Positions 1 through 9,160 of a stretch of DNA of 64,000 nucleotides are shown here, one piece after another. Every line of letters starts with the position of its first letter. The stretch's first letter is position 1. A program made the translations under genes and the position numbers. Source of the stretch: Pseudomonas phenolilytica (lineage in GTDB: Bacteria; Pseudomonadota; Gammaproteobacteria; Pseudomonadales; Pseudomonadaceae); the NCBI RefSeq assembly GCF_021432765.1, contig NZ_CP058908.1:1008001-1072000 (forward strand), given 5' to 3'. The notes under the pieces were generated by a model. It was not told where the DNA came from and did not search any database. It saw nothing but the letters and a program-made list of their open reading frames with translations.

Positions 1-465
1 GTGGAGCTGCTGCAGCCCTTCTACGACGAACCCAGCGGTCGCTGGCTGCTGATCAACCGCGGCTGGCTGCCCTGGCCGGACCGGCGCATCGCCCCGCAGT
101 TCGACACACCGCAGCAGCCCCTCAAGCTCGCCGCCTGGCTGTACGTGCCGCCGGGCAAACCGTTCGTCTTCAGCGAGCGCATGGCCGAGGGCTGGCCGCG
201 GCTGATCAGCCACGTCGATGTTCCGGCGCTGTGGGCGCTGCTCGGCCGCGACGGCGTGGCCCAAGAACTGCGCCTGGAGCCCGGCCCGAGCGCCTACCGC
301 GCGGACTGGCCGGTAACCAGCATGAGTCCGCAGCAGCACGTCGGCTATGCGGTGCAGTGGTTCGCCCTGGCCGCGGCGCTGCTGGCGCTGTTCGTCTATT
401 TCGGCGTGCATCAGGCACGAGGAGCACGGCATGAACCCGATGAATCCGACCATGACCGCCACTGA
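1..465 (+). CDS. SURF1 family cytochrome oxidase biogenesis protein (C-terminal part)
   Basis: C-terminal part of a SURF1/Shy1-type inner-membrane protein, a family needed for assembly of aa3-type cytochrome c oxidase and its haem a centres. The frame is open at base 1, so the N-terminal membrane helix and about 90 residues are outside the window; 154 codons remain. Seen directly: the NRGWLPW motif near residue 20 and the closing transmembrane helix that begins with HVGYAVQWF (about residues 113-121), the best family signature. It ends in a charged, His/Asp-rich tail and overlaps the next gene by about 35 bases. The genes that follow (SCO-like protein, haem A synthase, haem O synthase, SCO) support the assignment to an oxidase operon. 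Confidence 0.88.
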   Translation: MELLQPFYDEPSGRWLLINRGWLPWPDRRIAPQFDTPQQPLKLAAWLYVPPGKPFVFSERMAEGWPRLISHVDVPALWALLGRDGVAQELRLEPGPSAYRADWPVTSMSPQQHVGYAVQWFALAAALLALFVYFGVHQARGARHEPDESDHDRH

Positions 466-997
466 GCCGCGCCGCGGGCGCGGGCGCCTGCAACTGCTGC
501 TCATCATCGCCGTGGTGCTGGGACCGATGCTGCTGGCCTCGGCGATGTACCGCTACGGTTTCTGGGTACCGCAGAGCCGCAGCTACCACGGCGTGCTGGT
601 CGCCGACGGGCAGAACCGCGCGGCCATCGGCGTGCAGGCGCCGGCGGACGCGGCACGCTGGGAGCTGCTGGTCACCGCGCCGCAAGGCTGCGCGGCGGAC
701 TGCCTGCGGCTGGTCTACCTGGCGCGGCAGATCAACATCGGCCTGGCCCGCGAGGCGGCGCGCGCCGGCCATGCGCTGGCCAGCAGCGAGCCGCTGGCAG
801 CCGAAGCCGAGCAGCGGCTGGCACGCGAGTACCCGCAGCTGCAGCGCTACGGGCTGACGCCGACCGGCGATGCCGCGCCGCAGCTGTGGATCGTCGATCC
901 GCACGGCAATCTGGTGCTGCGCTACGACGCCAAGGCCGACGGCAAGGCGATCCTCGACGACCTCAAGTACCTGCTGAAGATTTCGCAGATCGGCTGA
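431..997 (+). CDS. Small SCO-like membrane protein of the cytochrome oxidase cluster
   Basis: 188-residue protein with one N-terminal membrane anchor (about residues 20-42) and a periplasmic domain. I chose ATG 431 because GGAG lies six bases upstream; the longer frame from 347 runs through the SURF1 gene. The periplasmic part has a C-X3-C motif (CAADC, C87 and C91), the same spacing as the copper motif of SCO proteins, and ends with a stretch (IVDPHGNLVLRY, then a helix) that looks like the end of a thioredoxin fold. The SCO-type histidine is not at its usual place. Genes of this kind often sit between SURF1 and haem A synthase in Pseudomonas. A role in copper or thiol handling for the oxidase is inferred; no function is established here. 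Confidence 0.75.
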   Translation: MNPMNPTMTATEPRRGRGRLQLLLIIAVVLGPMLLASAMYRYGFWVPQSRSYHGVLVADGQNRAAIGVQAPADAARWELLVTAPQGCAADCLRLVYLARQINIGLAREAARAGHALASSEPLAAEAEQRLAREYPQLQRYGLTPTGDAAPQLWIVDPHGNLVLRYDAKADGKAILDDLKYLLKISQIG

Positions 998-1019
998 AGC
1001 CGGCTTAAAGGAGCGCCCG

Positions 1020-2072
1020 ATGACCCGCCCCGGTTACCGCCTTGCCCTGTTCGCCACCGCGCTGGCCGTGGTGGTGGTGCTGCTCGGCGCCTACACGCGG
1101 CTGACCCACGCCGGCCTCGGCTGCCCGGACTGGCCGGGCTGCTACGGTTTTCTCGGCGTGCCGATGAGCGAACAGGCGCAGAGCCTGGCCGCCGAACGCT
1201 TCCCCGATGCGCCGGTGGAAGTGCACAAGGGCTGGAACGAGATGGTCCATCGCTATTTCGCCGGCAGCCTCGGCTTGGTGATCCTCGCGCTGGCGCTGCA
1301 GGCGCTGCGCCGTCGCAACGAGCCAGGGCAGCCGGTGAAGCTGCCGTTGCTGCTGCTCGCCGTGGTGATCGCCCAGGCGCTGTTCGGCATGTGGACGGTG
1401 ACGCTGCAGTTGTGGCCGCAAGTCGTTACGGCGCACCTGCTGGGCGGCTTCACCACCCTGAGCCTGTTGTTCCTGCTGTGCCTGCGCCTGTCCGGGGCGC
1501 TACCGCCGCTGGGCGCGGTCGACGGCCGGCTGCGCGCCTTCGCGGCGCTCGCCCTGCTGCTGGTGGTCGGCCAGATCACCCTCGGCGGCTGGGTCAGCAG
1601 CAACTATGCAGCGGTGGCCTGCACCGATTTTCCCACCTGCCACGGTGAATGGTGGCCACGGATGGATTTCGCCAACGCCTTCAACCTCACCCATCACGAC
1701 ATCGGCCCCAACTACCTCGGCGGCCTGCTCTACGGCGAGGCGCGCACGGCAATCCACGTCAGCCACCGGCTCGGCGCACTGAGCGTGACACTGGTGCTGC
1801 TGGCGCTCGCCGCGCTGCTGCGGCGCAACGGCCTCGGCCGCCTCGCGGCGCTGGTGCTCGGCGCGCTGACGCTGCAGGTCGGGCTGGGTATCGCCAACGT
1901 CGTGCTGCACCTGCCGCTGCCGGTCGCGGTGGCACACAACGGCGGCGGCGCCGCGCTGCTGCTGGTGCTGGTGCTGGTCAACTACCGCCTGCGCCAGCCT
2001 GCACGCGCCCGACATCCCGCATCGATGACGTCCACGGCCGGTCGCTTCGACCTGCCCGGCGCCCGACCATAA
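1020..2072 (+). CDS. ctaA: Haem A synthase (COX15/CtaA)
   Basis: 350-residue polytopic membrane protein that oxidises the C8 methyl group of haem O to give haem A for cytochrome c oxidase. Hydrophobicity suggests about eight membrane helices in two related halves. Expected conserved histidines are visible in [37 protein letters not shown] and VAVAHNGGG. The first external loop carries the cysteine pair C35 and C41 (GCPDWPGC). The length matches the proteobacterial family. It starts 22 bases after the SCO-like gene, with AAAGGAG just before the ATG, and is followed at 10 bases by cyoE, the preceding step of the same pathway, so cotranscription is likely. Confidence 0.95.
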   Translation: MTRPGYRLALFATALAVVVVLLGAYTRLTHAGLGCPDWPGCYGFLGVPMSEQAQSLAAERFPDAPVEVHKGWNEMVHRYFAGSLGLVILALALQALRRRNEPGQPVKLPLLLLAVVIAQALFGMWTVTLQLWPQVVTAHLLGGFTTLSLLFLLCLRLSGALPPLGAVDGRLRAFAALALLLVVGQITLGGWVSSNYAAVACTDFPTCHGEWWPRMDFANAFNLTHHDIGPNYLGGLLYGEARTAIHVSHRLGALSVTLVLLALAALLRRNGLGRLAALVLGALTLQVGLGIANVVLHLPLPVAVAHNGGGAALLLVLVLVNYRLRQPARARHPASMTSTAGRFDLPGARP

Positions 2073-2082
2073 GGAGAACACC

Positions 2083-2982
2083 ATGGCCACCGTACTCAGC
2101 GAACACCGCGTCCAGGCCAGCTGGCGCGACTACCTGGAGCTGACCAAGCCGAAGGTGGTGCTGCTGATGCTCATCACCTCGCTGGTCGGCATGTTCCTCG
2201 CCACCCGTGCCGGCGTGCCGTGGACGGTGCTGCTGTTCGGCAACCTCGGCATCGCGCTGTGCGCCGGCGGCGCGGCGGCGGTCAATCACGTGGTGGACCG
2301 CCGCATCGACGCAGTGATGGCGCGCACCCACAAGCGCCCGCTGGCCGAGGGCCGGGTGTCACCCGCCGCCGCGCTGACCTTTGCGCTGGCATTGGGCGTC
2401 GCCGGGCTCGCGCTGCTGCTGGCCTTCACCAATGCGCTGGCGGCCTGGCTGACGCTCGCCTCGCTGATCGGCTACGCGGTGATCTACACCGGCTTTCTCA
2501 AGCGCGCCACGCCGCAGAACATCGTCATCGGCGGCCTGGCCGGCGCCGCGCCGCCGCTGCTCGGCTGGGTCGCGGTGACCGGCCAGATCAGCGCCGAACC
2601 CCTGCTGCTGGTGCTGATCATCTTCGCCTGGACGCCACCACATTTCTGGGCGCTGGCGATCCACCGCCGCGCCGAGTACGCCAAGGTGAACATTCCGATG
2701 CTGCCGGTGACCCACGGCGTGCACTACACCAAGGTGCACATCCTGCTCTACACCGCGATCCTGCTGGCAGTCAGCTTCATGCCGTTCGCCATCCACATGA
2801 GCGGCCTGCTGTACCTGGTCGCCGCGGCGTTGCTGGGCGCGCGGTTTCTCTACTGGGCCATCGCGCTGTACCGCGACAGCCGGCCACATGCGGCAATCAA
2901 GACCTTCAAATTCAGCATCTGGTACCTGTTCGCGCTGTTCATCGCGCTACTGGTTGATCATTATCTGCTGCTCGATTTCTAG
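2083..2982 (+). CDS. cyoE: Protoheme IX farnesyltransferase (haem O synthase)
   Basis: 299-residue UbiA-family prenyltransferase that adds farnesyl to protohaem IX, forming haem O, the substrate of the upstream CtaA. The Mg-diphosphate motif N-X3-D-X3-D is present as N68, D72 and D76 (NHVVDRRID), followed by [10 protein letters not shown] second conserved stretch ([11 protein letters not shown]) and about nine hydrophobic helices fit the family. The start ATG has AAGGAG eight bases upstream. It lies 10 bases after ctaA in the same direction. The name ctaB would be equally suitable in a ctaA/cox context. Confidence 0.96.
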   Translation: MATVLSEHRVQASWRDYLELTKPKVVLLMLITSLVGMFLATRAGVPWTVLLFGNLGIALCAGGAAAVNHVVDRRIDAVMARTHKRPLAEGRVSPAAALTFALALGVAGLALLLAFTNALAAWLTLASLIGYAVIYTGFLKRATPQNIVIGGLAGAAPPLLGWVAVTGQISAEPLLLVLIIFAWTPPHFWALAIHRRAEYAKVNIPMLPVTHGVHYTKVHILLYTAILLAVSFMPFAIHMSGLLYLVAAALLGARFLYWAIALYRDSRPHAAIKTFKFSIWYLFALFIALLVDHYLLLDF

Positions 2983-3160
2983 TGGCCTGTGCGGTGAGTG
3001 GGTTGAGGCAAGTTCGGATGAACATGGCTCCGAGACAAGGCGCTGCGACGAGTCATGGCGAGCTATGGCAAGGAGCAGCAATGCAGTGTCGGGGTCAGGG
3101 GCGCCGAAATCGACCAACTGAGCTCACCAAACAGGCCACCCAGCCGCCCACAGGACGCCC

Positions 3161-3796
3161 ATGACCCGCATCCAGAAAACCGTTTTCATCCTCGTTGCGC
3201 TGATCGCGCTGGTCGTCGGGCTGACGGTTTCCAAGGTACTCAATGGCGAACGCCAGCTCGACCCGACTCAACTGCTGGATGCCGGTATCGTGCTGCTGCC
3301 GCAGAGCCGCCCGCTGCCGGCGCTGAGCCTGACCGACGAGAATGGCCAGGCGGTGCAGGTCGACCAGCTCAAGGGCGGCTGGACGCTGCTGTTCTTCGGC
3401 TACACGTTCTGTCCCGACATCTGCCCGACCACCCTTGCCGAGCTGCGCCAGCTCAACGGCCTGCTCCCCGAAACGGTGCGCGGGCAGCTCCAGCCGATCC
3501 TGGTCAGCGTCGATCCGAACCGCGACACGCCGGCCAAGCTCAAGGAATACCTGGGTTATTTCAACGCCGGTTTTCACGGCTGGACCGGCACGCCGGAGAA
3601 CATCCAGGCGCTGGCCAACGGCGTCGGTATCCCGTTCATTCCGCCGGACACCAGCAAGGAAAACTACACCGTCGACCACAGCGGCAATCTGGTCATCATC
3701 GGCCCGGACGGTCGCCAGCACGGCTTCATCCGCGCACCGCTGCGGGTGCAGAAGCTCGCCGAACAGTTGCCCGCGCTGGTGCAGCAGCCGCGCTGA
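3161..3796 (+). CDS. SCO1/SenC family copper chaperone
   Basis: 211-residue membrane-anchored protein of the SCO1/SenC family, which delivers copper to the CuA centre of cytochrome c oxidase or reduces its cysteines. One N-terminal helix (about residues 7-24) anchors a thioredoxin-fold domain. The copper ligands are seen as C84 and C88 in FCPDICPT, with the distal histidine as H172 (TVDHSGN). The gene lies 178 bases after cyoE. That gap shows no other convincing gene, so it may have its own promoter. It ends before a perfect bidirectional hairpin that separates it from the converging ferritin-like genes. Confidence 0.93.
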   Translation: MTRIQKTVFILVALIALVVGLTVSKVLNGERQLDPTQLLDAGIVLLPQSRPLPALSLTDENGQAVQVDQLKGGWTLLFFGYTFCPDICPTTLAELRQLNGLLPETVRGQLQPILVSVDPNRDTPAKLKEYLGYFNAGFHGWTGTPENIQALANGVGIPFIPPDTSKENYTVDHSGNLVIIGPDGRQHGFIRAPLRVQKLAEQLPALVQQPR

Positions 3797-3823
3797 GTGA
3801 CCACCCCTTTCCGTAGAAACGAC

Positions 3824-3847
3824 AAAGCGCGGCGAAAGCCGCGCTTT
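3824..3847. terminator. Bidirectional intrinsic terminator between SCO and ferritin-like genes
   Basis: Perfect inverted repeat: AAAGCGCGGC, loop GAAA, GCCGCGCTTT. The A/T ends give a short U run on either strand. It sits between the stop codons of two converging genes (SCO on plus, ferritin-like on minus), as expected for a shared terminator. Confidence 0.85.
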
Positions 3848-3862
3848 GCATTCGGGCCGCGC

Positions 3863-4582
3863 TTACTTGGTCTGCAGGATCAGATCGCGGCGCATCAGCG
3901 TCTTGATCTTCAGCAGGTGATCGTCTTCCTGGGTCTTGGCCTTGACGAAGCTGTCGCCGATGTTCGGATGGCCCGCGGCCTGCGCCAGCTCGATCAGCAG
4001 TTCCCAGGCGGCGTTGTCCGCCAGCTCCGCCGTCAGCAATGCATTCAGACACTGCGGGATGTTGGTGCGTGGATCGGTCAGCACCTGCATGATGCCCATC
4101 GCCATGACCCCGGCCACGTCGGCACAGGGCGTCTGCGCGGTGGGATCGGCGCCGAGTTTTTCCATCGCCGCGTGCACCAGCATCATGTGCTCGAACTCTT
4201 CGTCACGGATGTGCTGCAACTCGTCCACCAGCGCGCTGCCGGAATCGAGGTTGCGCGCCTTGGCGATCATCGCCTCGTACAGACGCACACCGTTGCGCTC
4301 GAACGCCAGGCGCTCGCCGAGCTTGTCGATGAACACCTCGGGGCTCTTGCCTTTCATCATGTCGAAGCCGGTCTTGAGCATGCCCTTGGCCGAACCTGGC
4401 ACCGGTACCGAGCCGATGCGGTCGGCCTCTTCATTGCGTTCGGCGCGCTCGACCAGCATGCCGTGCTCGTCACCCGGCACGTCCGGATGAATCTCGTTGA
4501 CGGCATCGAGCAGGCGCTTGGTGTCTTTCGGCGACATCTGCACGCCGGTGAAGTTGGTACCTACTTTCGCTGCAGTAGCCAT
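3863..4582 (-). CDS. Ferritin-like domain protein (239 aa)
   Basis: 239-residue soluble, helix-rich protein with the look of the ferritin-like four-helix superfamily. Candidate iron ligands occur as E residues in FERNGVRLYEA, the E-X6-E-X2-H arrangement in RDEEFEHMMLVH, a further Glu in LLTAELADNA, and ED-DH in TQEDDHLLKIK near the C terminus. No signal peptide is visible. It follows the larger ferritin-like gene by 10 bases, so the two are almost surely one operon. Oxidation or storage of iron, or another di-metal reaction, is inferred from the fold only; I recognise no specific characterised enzyme. It converges on the SCO gene. Confidence 0.7.
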   Translation of the reverse strand: MATAAKVGTNFTGVQMSPKDTKRLLDAVNEIHPDVPGDEHGMLVERAERNEEADRIGSVPVPGSAKGMLKTGFDMMKGKSPEVFIDKLGERLAFERNGVRLYEAMIAKARNLDSGSALVDELQHIRDEEFEHMMLVHAAMEKLGADPTAQTPCADVAGVMAMGIMQVLTDPRTNIPQCLNALLTAELADNAAWELLIELAQAAGHPNIGDSFVKAKTQEDDHLLKIKTLMRRDLILQTK

Positions 4583-4592
4583 GTTCGTCTCC

Positions 4593-5762
4593 TCAGGAAG
4601 CCTTGCGCATCAGTTCGCCACCCGGCGCCCACTGGTAACCCGCCGAGACGATGTCCGAGGCGAGCCCTTGCGAGGCGAGGTGGTTGCGGTAATCGAGCGA
4701 GGACTGCGGCTCCTTGGCCTTGTCCACATAGGCCGGGCCGGCGGTACGCAGGTTGACCTCGGCGGCCAGCACCTGGCGGACGAAATCACGCTGGCTCTTG
4801 AACTCGACCATCTTCGGCAGCGGACCGGCGAGAATCTCGGCCGGGTCGCGACCTTCGAGTTTCTTGAACCACTCGCAGGCGACGTTGAGGTGGCCCAGCT
4901 CGTAGTCGAGGAAACGCTCCCACATGGCCTTGATGCGCGGATTGGTCTCCTGCTCGGCGCAGCTGGCGTACATGTAGACCTCCATCGCCTCGTGCACCAG
5001 CCACTTCTCGATGTGGCTTTCGCTGGGGTCGGAGAGCGAGCCGTACTGGGTGACGTGCTGCTCCTCAACCGAGGCGATCTCAGCGTACAGCTGGCGCGCC
5101 AGCGGGTCGGCGAACAGCGGGCCGATGTTCATGTAGTAGTCGTGGGTCTGGTATTCCGCGCCGGTGATCAGCGCCGCGTGGATCTTGGTGATCAGCGCGG
5201 CGGAGTTCTTCTCGTAGTTGTCGCGAATGTCGTTTTCCGGATGACGATGGTGCTCCGACGTTTTCCGCCCGGGCACGATGTCGGTATAGCCCTGCAGGAT
5301 GTTGTTGGCATCCTTGCCCTCGAGGCGATCGAGCATCGCCGAGTAGCGGTACAGGTGATCGAAGTCTTCCAGCAGGCCGAAGCGATAGGTCTGCGCCTGG
5401 TAGGGGTCGGGCTCGTTCTGCGCCACCGCGGCGGTCACCTCGATGGCCACCTGTTCGTAGGCCACGGTGGTTTCCAGCGGCGAGTGGTCGGCGCCGATCA
5501 GCCAGTTGATCATGGTCGCCTGGTGCTGCTCGGTACGCCGGATCTGCGCCAGCGGCAGGCGCAGTTCCTTGTTGAAGCGGGCGATGCCGTGGGAAAGGCG
5601 CAGGGCATCGGTCTCGACGCCGTTCATGAGGATGATGCGCACACGGGTAAAGGCATCGTCATCGAGCTTGCTGATCGGCTTGCCGGCCATTTCCTTCCAG
5701 GTGAACTTTTGCTTCTCCAGCGGCGTGCCTTTGTTGTCGAAAATTCCGGATAGGGTCTCCAT
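4593..5762 (-). CDS. Large ferritin-like protein (389 aa), partner of the next gene
   Basis: 389-residue soluble protein, mostly helical. Several metal-ligand-like clusters are visible: RRTEQHQATMINW (about residue 95), LLEDFDHLYRY, ASVEEQHVTQY, HEAMEVYMYA and DYELGHLNVA. Two E-X2-H type pairs plus further Glu/Asp-His pairs would suit one or two di-metal helical bundles. It is the first gene of a two-gene minus-strand operon with the 239-residue ferritin-like gene. Upstream (5763-5977) is a 215-base region without a gene that must hold the promoter. I do not recognise a characterised family; an oxygen-activating or iron-handling function is a guess from the motifs. Confidence 0.65.
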   Translation of the reverse strand: METLSGIFDNKGTPLEKQKFTWKEMAGKPISKLDDDAFTRVRIILMNGVETDALRLSHGIARFNKELRLPLAQIRRTEQHQATMINWLIGADHSPLETTVAYEQVAIEVTAAVAQNEPDPYQAQTYRFGLLEDFDHLYRYSAMLDRLEGKDANNILQGYTDIVPGRKTSEHHRHPENDIRDNYEKNSAALITKIHAALITGAEYQTHDYYMNIGPLFADPLARQLYAEIASVEEQHVTQYGSLSDPSESHIEKWLVHEAMEVYMYASCAEQETNPRIKAMWERFLDYELGHLNVACEWFKKLEGRDPAEILAGPLPKMVEFKSQRDFVRQVLAAEVNLRTAGPAYVDKAKEPQSSLDYRNHLASQGLASDIVSAGYQWAPGGELMRKAS

Positions 5763-5977
5763 GGAGCCTCCGTGGTTATGCGTGGGTATCAGGCATGAGG
5801 AATCGCCGCCGTATGAATCGGCGACCTAGTAAAGAGGACCGGAGGCTTCGGCAAACGATTCGCACCGTTCAGCGGTCGAGGGAATCGCCGCCGATGAACG
5901 GTATATCGCAACTTTTAGACACATGAACCGCGTTCGGCGCAAAGCGCCGTGGTAGCGCGCGGCGCCGTTGCGCCTGC

Positions 5978-7036
5978 TCAGTCGGACAGCTGCCTGAGCG
6001 CGGCCTCCCGCTCGTCGGCGGGATGCTCGGCGAGCGCCTCGACCGCCGCGTGAAAGCGCGCCCAATCGCGTTCGCTCTGTTCGAACAGTGCGGCAAACGC
6101 CGGCACCCAACGGTCGTACAGGCCGAACGGCACCAGGCTGGCGTTGTTCAGCGGCCGCGCGAACCAGCCATCGAAACGCCGCGAGCCGCCCCAGGCACCG
6201 TCGCGCAGGTGCCGGTAGTCACGCCGCAGCCGCGTGAATTCGGCCTGTTTGAGCGCCCGCAGCTCGGCCTGCGGCCTGCCCGAGGCATACAGCGCGGCCA
6301 GCCGCTCGCGCGTAGCCAGCAGCAGTTCGACCAGCTGGCGATACTGCCGCTGCGCCTGGCCGTCCAGCGGCGGCAGGCCGCGCGCGCGGCGCCACTGGCG
6401 CAGTCCCTCGCGCTCGACGAAGGTGGCGTAGGACTCGTTGAACGCGGTGTCACCGGGCACGTAGAGACGCTGGTGCGCCAGCTCGTGGAACAGCAGCGCG
6501 GCAAGCTGCTCGTCGTCACGGCGCAGCATCGAGCTGAGCAGCGGGTCGGCGAACCAGCCGAGCGTCGAATAGGCCTCGACGCCCGCCACGTGGGTATCCA
6601 GCCCCTGCGCCCGCAGACGCGCCGCCTCGCCGCGCGCGGCACCCTGGCGGTAATAGCCGCGATAGGCCACGCAGCCGGCAATCGGGAAGCAATGCTCGAC
6701 GGGCTTCACCGAGAACGCTTCGGTGGCGAACAGGTTCCACACCACGTAGGGCCGCTGGATGTCCGCGTACAACCGGTAGCTGTCGTTGTCCGGCAGCCCC
6801 AGCGCGCTGCTGGCAAAGCGGCGCGCCTGCAGCGCATGGGTCAGGCGCTGGCGCAACGCCGGGTCGCGGGTTTCATCGGCGATCACCCGCGCGACCGGCT
6901 CGCGCTGGCGCAGCAGTTCGAGCTGACCGACCGCCAGCTGGCTGTAATAGCTGCAACCATTCAGACCAACGGCAAGCAGCAGGGGAACCCAGCGCAGGGC
7001 GCGGTGGTCGATGGTGGCGGCGTTGGGCTTCGGCAT
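5978..7036 (-). CDS. Putative aminopeptidase lipoprotein (PF10023-like, HExxH)
   Basis: 352-residue predicted lipoprotein. The N terminus has a hydrophobic signal with a lipobox (VGLNGC, Cys about residue 28). The zinc-peptidase motif HELAH occurs in LLFHELAHQRLY with a downstream Glu in NESYATFVEREG, which fits the HExxH + E arrangement of the 'predicted aminopeptidase' family. Cell-envelope location is inferred. It is transcribed away from the twin lipoprotein genes to its right, with a shared 144-base upstream region. Substrate unknown. Confidence 0.8.
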   Translation of the reverse strand: MPKPNAATIDHRALRWVPLLLAVGLNGCSYYSQLAVGQLELLRQREPVARVIADETRDPALRQRLTHALQARRFASSALGLPDNDSYRLYADIQRPYVVWNLFATEAFSVKPVEHCFPIAGCVAYRGYYRQGAARGEAARLRAQGLDTHVAGVEAYSTLGWFADPLLSSMLRRDDEQLAALLFHELAHQRLYVPGDTAFNESYATFVEREGLRQWRRARGLPPLDGQAQRQYRQLVELLLATRERLAALYASGRPQAELRALKQAEFTRLRRDYRHLRDGAWGGSRRFDGWFARPLNNASLVPFGLYDRWVPAFAALFEQSERDWARFHAAVEALAEHPADEREAALRQLSD

Positions 7037-7180
7037 CGGGAATCAACCGGTGAGTCGCAACCGGCGTCGTGCCGGGTCAGCCGGCACCCTACAAAGGCCG
7101 CGCGGCGGATGGCAATCCCACGCCGGCATTCGCTTTCGATTCGCTAGCCGGGCGCCTGCTTCCCGGTCGGAGCCTTCCCG

Positions 7181-7606
7181 ATGCGCGTTCTCATCGTTGC
7201 CCTGCTGCTTTCGCCCCTCGCCGGTTGTTCGCTGTGGATGCCCAAGCCCGACCCCAACCAAGCCTGGGTCGACCTCCGGCCGCATGGCGAAACGCAGTTG
7301 CAGGCGCTGGCGGTGGACGGCAAGGCACTCGACGACGGCCGCTACTTCCAGGTCGAGCCGGGCAGCCGCACGCTGGAGATGCGCTATCGCTTCCAGGTCG
7401 AGGGCAGCAACATCGGCCCGACCAGCGCGCCGCTGCCGCGCGACTGCAAGCTGACCCTGGCTTACGACCGTTTCAATGCCGGCGCCCGCTATCGGCTGGT
7501 CGCCGGCGGCTACGGCTTCCGCCCCTGGGCCAAGCTCTACGACGAACACCAGTACGTGCTGGCGCGCGCCGAGGAAAAGGGCTGCGGCAACCTCGCCGAA
7601 CGCTGA
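7181..7606 (+). CDS. Small lipoprotein, first of two paralogues
   Basis: 141-residue predicted lipoprotein: signal peptide with lipobox LAGC at about residue 16, then a single small domain. GGAG precedes the ATG by about nine bases. It is clearly related to the next gene; both share NQAWVDL/QMAWVDM, a [GD]GR[YF]FQV motif, a YD[RH]F-A-RY segment and a late Cys, so they look like a tandem duplication. The middle of the protein is predicted to be beta-rich. Function not recognised. Confidence 0.75.
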   Translation: MRVLIVALLLSPLAGCSLWMPKPDPNQAWVDLRPHGETQLQALAVDGKALDDGRYFQVEPGSRTLEMRYRFQVEGSNIGPTSAPLPRDCKLTLAYDRFNAGARYRLVAGGYGFRPWAKLYDEHQYVLARAEEKGCGNLAER

Positions 7607-7710
7607 GGCCGGCGCCCGCCTGGCGCGGTTGAAAAGCCCCGGCATCTGGCGCAGGCTCGCAGGATCGTGACGAGGCACTGGCCTCGTGCATGTCCGTCGA
7701 GGAACTCATC

Positions 7711-8121
7711 ATGCGCCTGCCGCTCGCCCTGTTGCTCGCTCTCGCCGTCACCGGCTGCGCCAGCCCGTTGCCGCCGCACGATCCGCAGATGGCCTGGGTG
7801 GACATGCGCGCGCAGACCATCGACATCTTCATGTCCGACCGGCTGGACGGCAAGCGCACCTACGACGGGCGCTTCTTCCAGGTGCCGCCGGGCCGTCATG
7901 AACTCGAAGCCAACTACGAATTCGAAGTCAGTGGCGGCGGCCTCGGCATGTTCGGCGAGACCCAGACCATGCGCTGCACGATGGTGGTGCAGTACGACCA
8001 CTTCGAGGCCGGCAAGCGCTATCTGTTCCAGGCGCGCTCGCTCGGCTTCACGCCACAGGGCTGGCTGCTCGACGAACAGCGCAACGTGCTGGTCGAGGCA
8101 CAGGCCGAGCACTGCTATTGA
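7711..8121 (+). CDS. Small lipoprotein, second of two paralogues
   Basis: 136-residue predicted lipoprotein. I chose ATG 7711 (MRLPLALLLALAVTGC) because it gives a clean lipoprotein signal with lipobox VTGC and has GAGGA nine bases upstream; the ATG at 7690 would add seven polar residues before the signal. It parallels the preceding gene motif by motif. It is followed 14 bases later by a flavin-dependent oxidoreductase gene in the same direction, so a small operon is likely. Function unknown. Confidence 0.75.
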   Translation: MRLPLALLLALAVTGCASPLPPHDPQMAWVDMRAQTIDIFMSDRLDGKRTYDGRFFQVPPGRHELEANYEFEVSGGGLGMFGETQTMRCTMVVQYDHFEAGKRYLFQARSLGFTPQGWLLDEQRNVLVEAQAEHCY

Positions 8122-8135
8122 GGAAGAGGTAGACG

Positions 8136-9131
8136 ATGTCCCGTATTGCCCAGACCCGCTTTTCCGCCCTCGACCTGGCACCGATCCGCGATGACGGCAC
8201 GCCAGCCCAGGCGCTGCACAATGCCCTGGCGCTGGCGCGGCACGTCGAAGGGCTCGGCTTCCAGCGTTTCTGGGTCGCCGAGCACCACAACATGGACGGC
8301 ATCGCCAGTGCCGCCACCGCCGTGCTGATCGGCTACCTGGCCGCCAACACCACGCGCATCCGCCTCGGCGCCGGCGGGGTGATGCTACCCAACCACGCGC
8401 CGCTGGTGATCGCCGAGCAGTTCGGCACTCTGCAGGCGCTGTATCCCGGCCGCATCGACCTCGGCCTCGGCCGCGCACCGGGCGCCGACCAATTCACCGC
8501 CCATGCGCTGCGCCGCGACCGCATGGGCAGCGCCGACGACTTCCCGCAGGACGTCGAGGAGCTGGAACGGTTGCTCGGCCCGCGCCAGCCGAACCAGCGC
8601 GTCATCGCCATGCCCGGCATGAACAGCAACGTGCCGATCTGGCTGCTCGGCTCCAGCCTGTTCAGCGCCCAGCTGGCCGCGGCCAAGGGCCTGCCGTATG
8701 CCTTCGCCTCGCATTTCGCGCCGCGCTTCATGCATCAGGCGATCAAGCTCTACCGCGACAACTTCCAGCCCTCGGCGGTCCTCGACAAACCCTACGTGAT
8801 GCTCGGCGTACCGCTGATCGCCGCTGACAGCGACGAGCAGGCCGAGTACCTGGCGACCAGCGTCTACCAGCGCATCCTCGCGCTGATCCGCGGCCAGAGC
8901 CTGGTGCTGCGCCCGCCGGTGCCGAGCATGCACGGCCTGTGGCTGCCGCATGAGCAGCAGGCGGTGGGCGATTTCCTCGGCCTGGCGCTGATCGGCGGGC
9001 CGGAGAAGGTCCGTGCGCGGCTGGACGTGCTGCTGGAGCAGACCCAGGCCGACGAACTGATCTTCACCTGCGATCTGTACGAAACCGCCGACCGGCACCG
9101 CGCCTTCGAGATCCTTGCCGGGCTGAAGTGA
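8136..9131 (+). CDS. LLM-class (luciferase-like) flavin-dependent oxidoreductase
   Basis: 331-residue soluble protein of the bacterial luciferase-like monooxygenase family, YhbW/MsnO8-like subgroup. Recognisable features are the N-terminal [10 protein letters not shown] strand, [15 protein letters not shown] (the EHH motif near the flavin site), [17 protein letters not shown] and [16 protein letters not shown] segments (here [14 protein letters not shown]). These enzymes use reduced FMN or F420. The actual substrate cannot be told from sequence. It is the last gene of the lipoprotein cluster and ends before the converging dodecin gene. Confidence 0.88.
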   Translation: MSRIAQTRFSALDLAPIRDDGTPAQALHNALALARHVEGLGFQRFWVAEHHNMDGIASAATAVLIGYLAANTTRIRLGAGGVMLPNHAPLVIAEQFGTLQALYPGRIDLGLGRAPGADQFTAHALRRDRMGSADDFPQDVEELERLLGPRQPNQRVIAMPGMNSNVPIWLLGSSLFSAQLAAAKGLPYAFASHFAPRFMHQAIKLYRDNFQPSAVLDKPYVMLGVPLIAADSDEQAEYLATSVYQRILALIRGQSLVLRPPVPSMHGLWLPHEQQAVGDFLGLALIGGPEKVRARLDVLLEQTQADELIFTCDLYETADRHRAFEILAGLK

Positions 9132-9160
9132 GCCCGGCATGCCTCAGCGCGGCTGCCGCA

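Noticed and set aside
3797..4756. Long plus-strand open frame opposite the ferritin-like gene
   Set aside because: No family resemblance; Arg/His/Gln-rich composition typical of the antisense of a high-G+C gene. The minus-strand protein is coherent.
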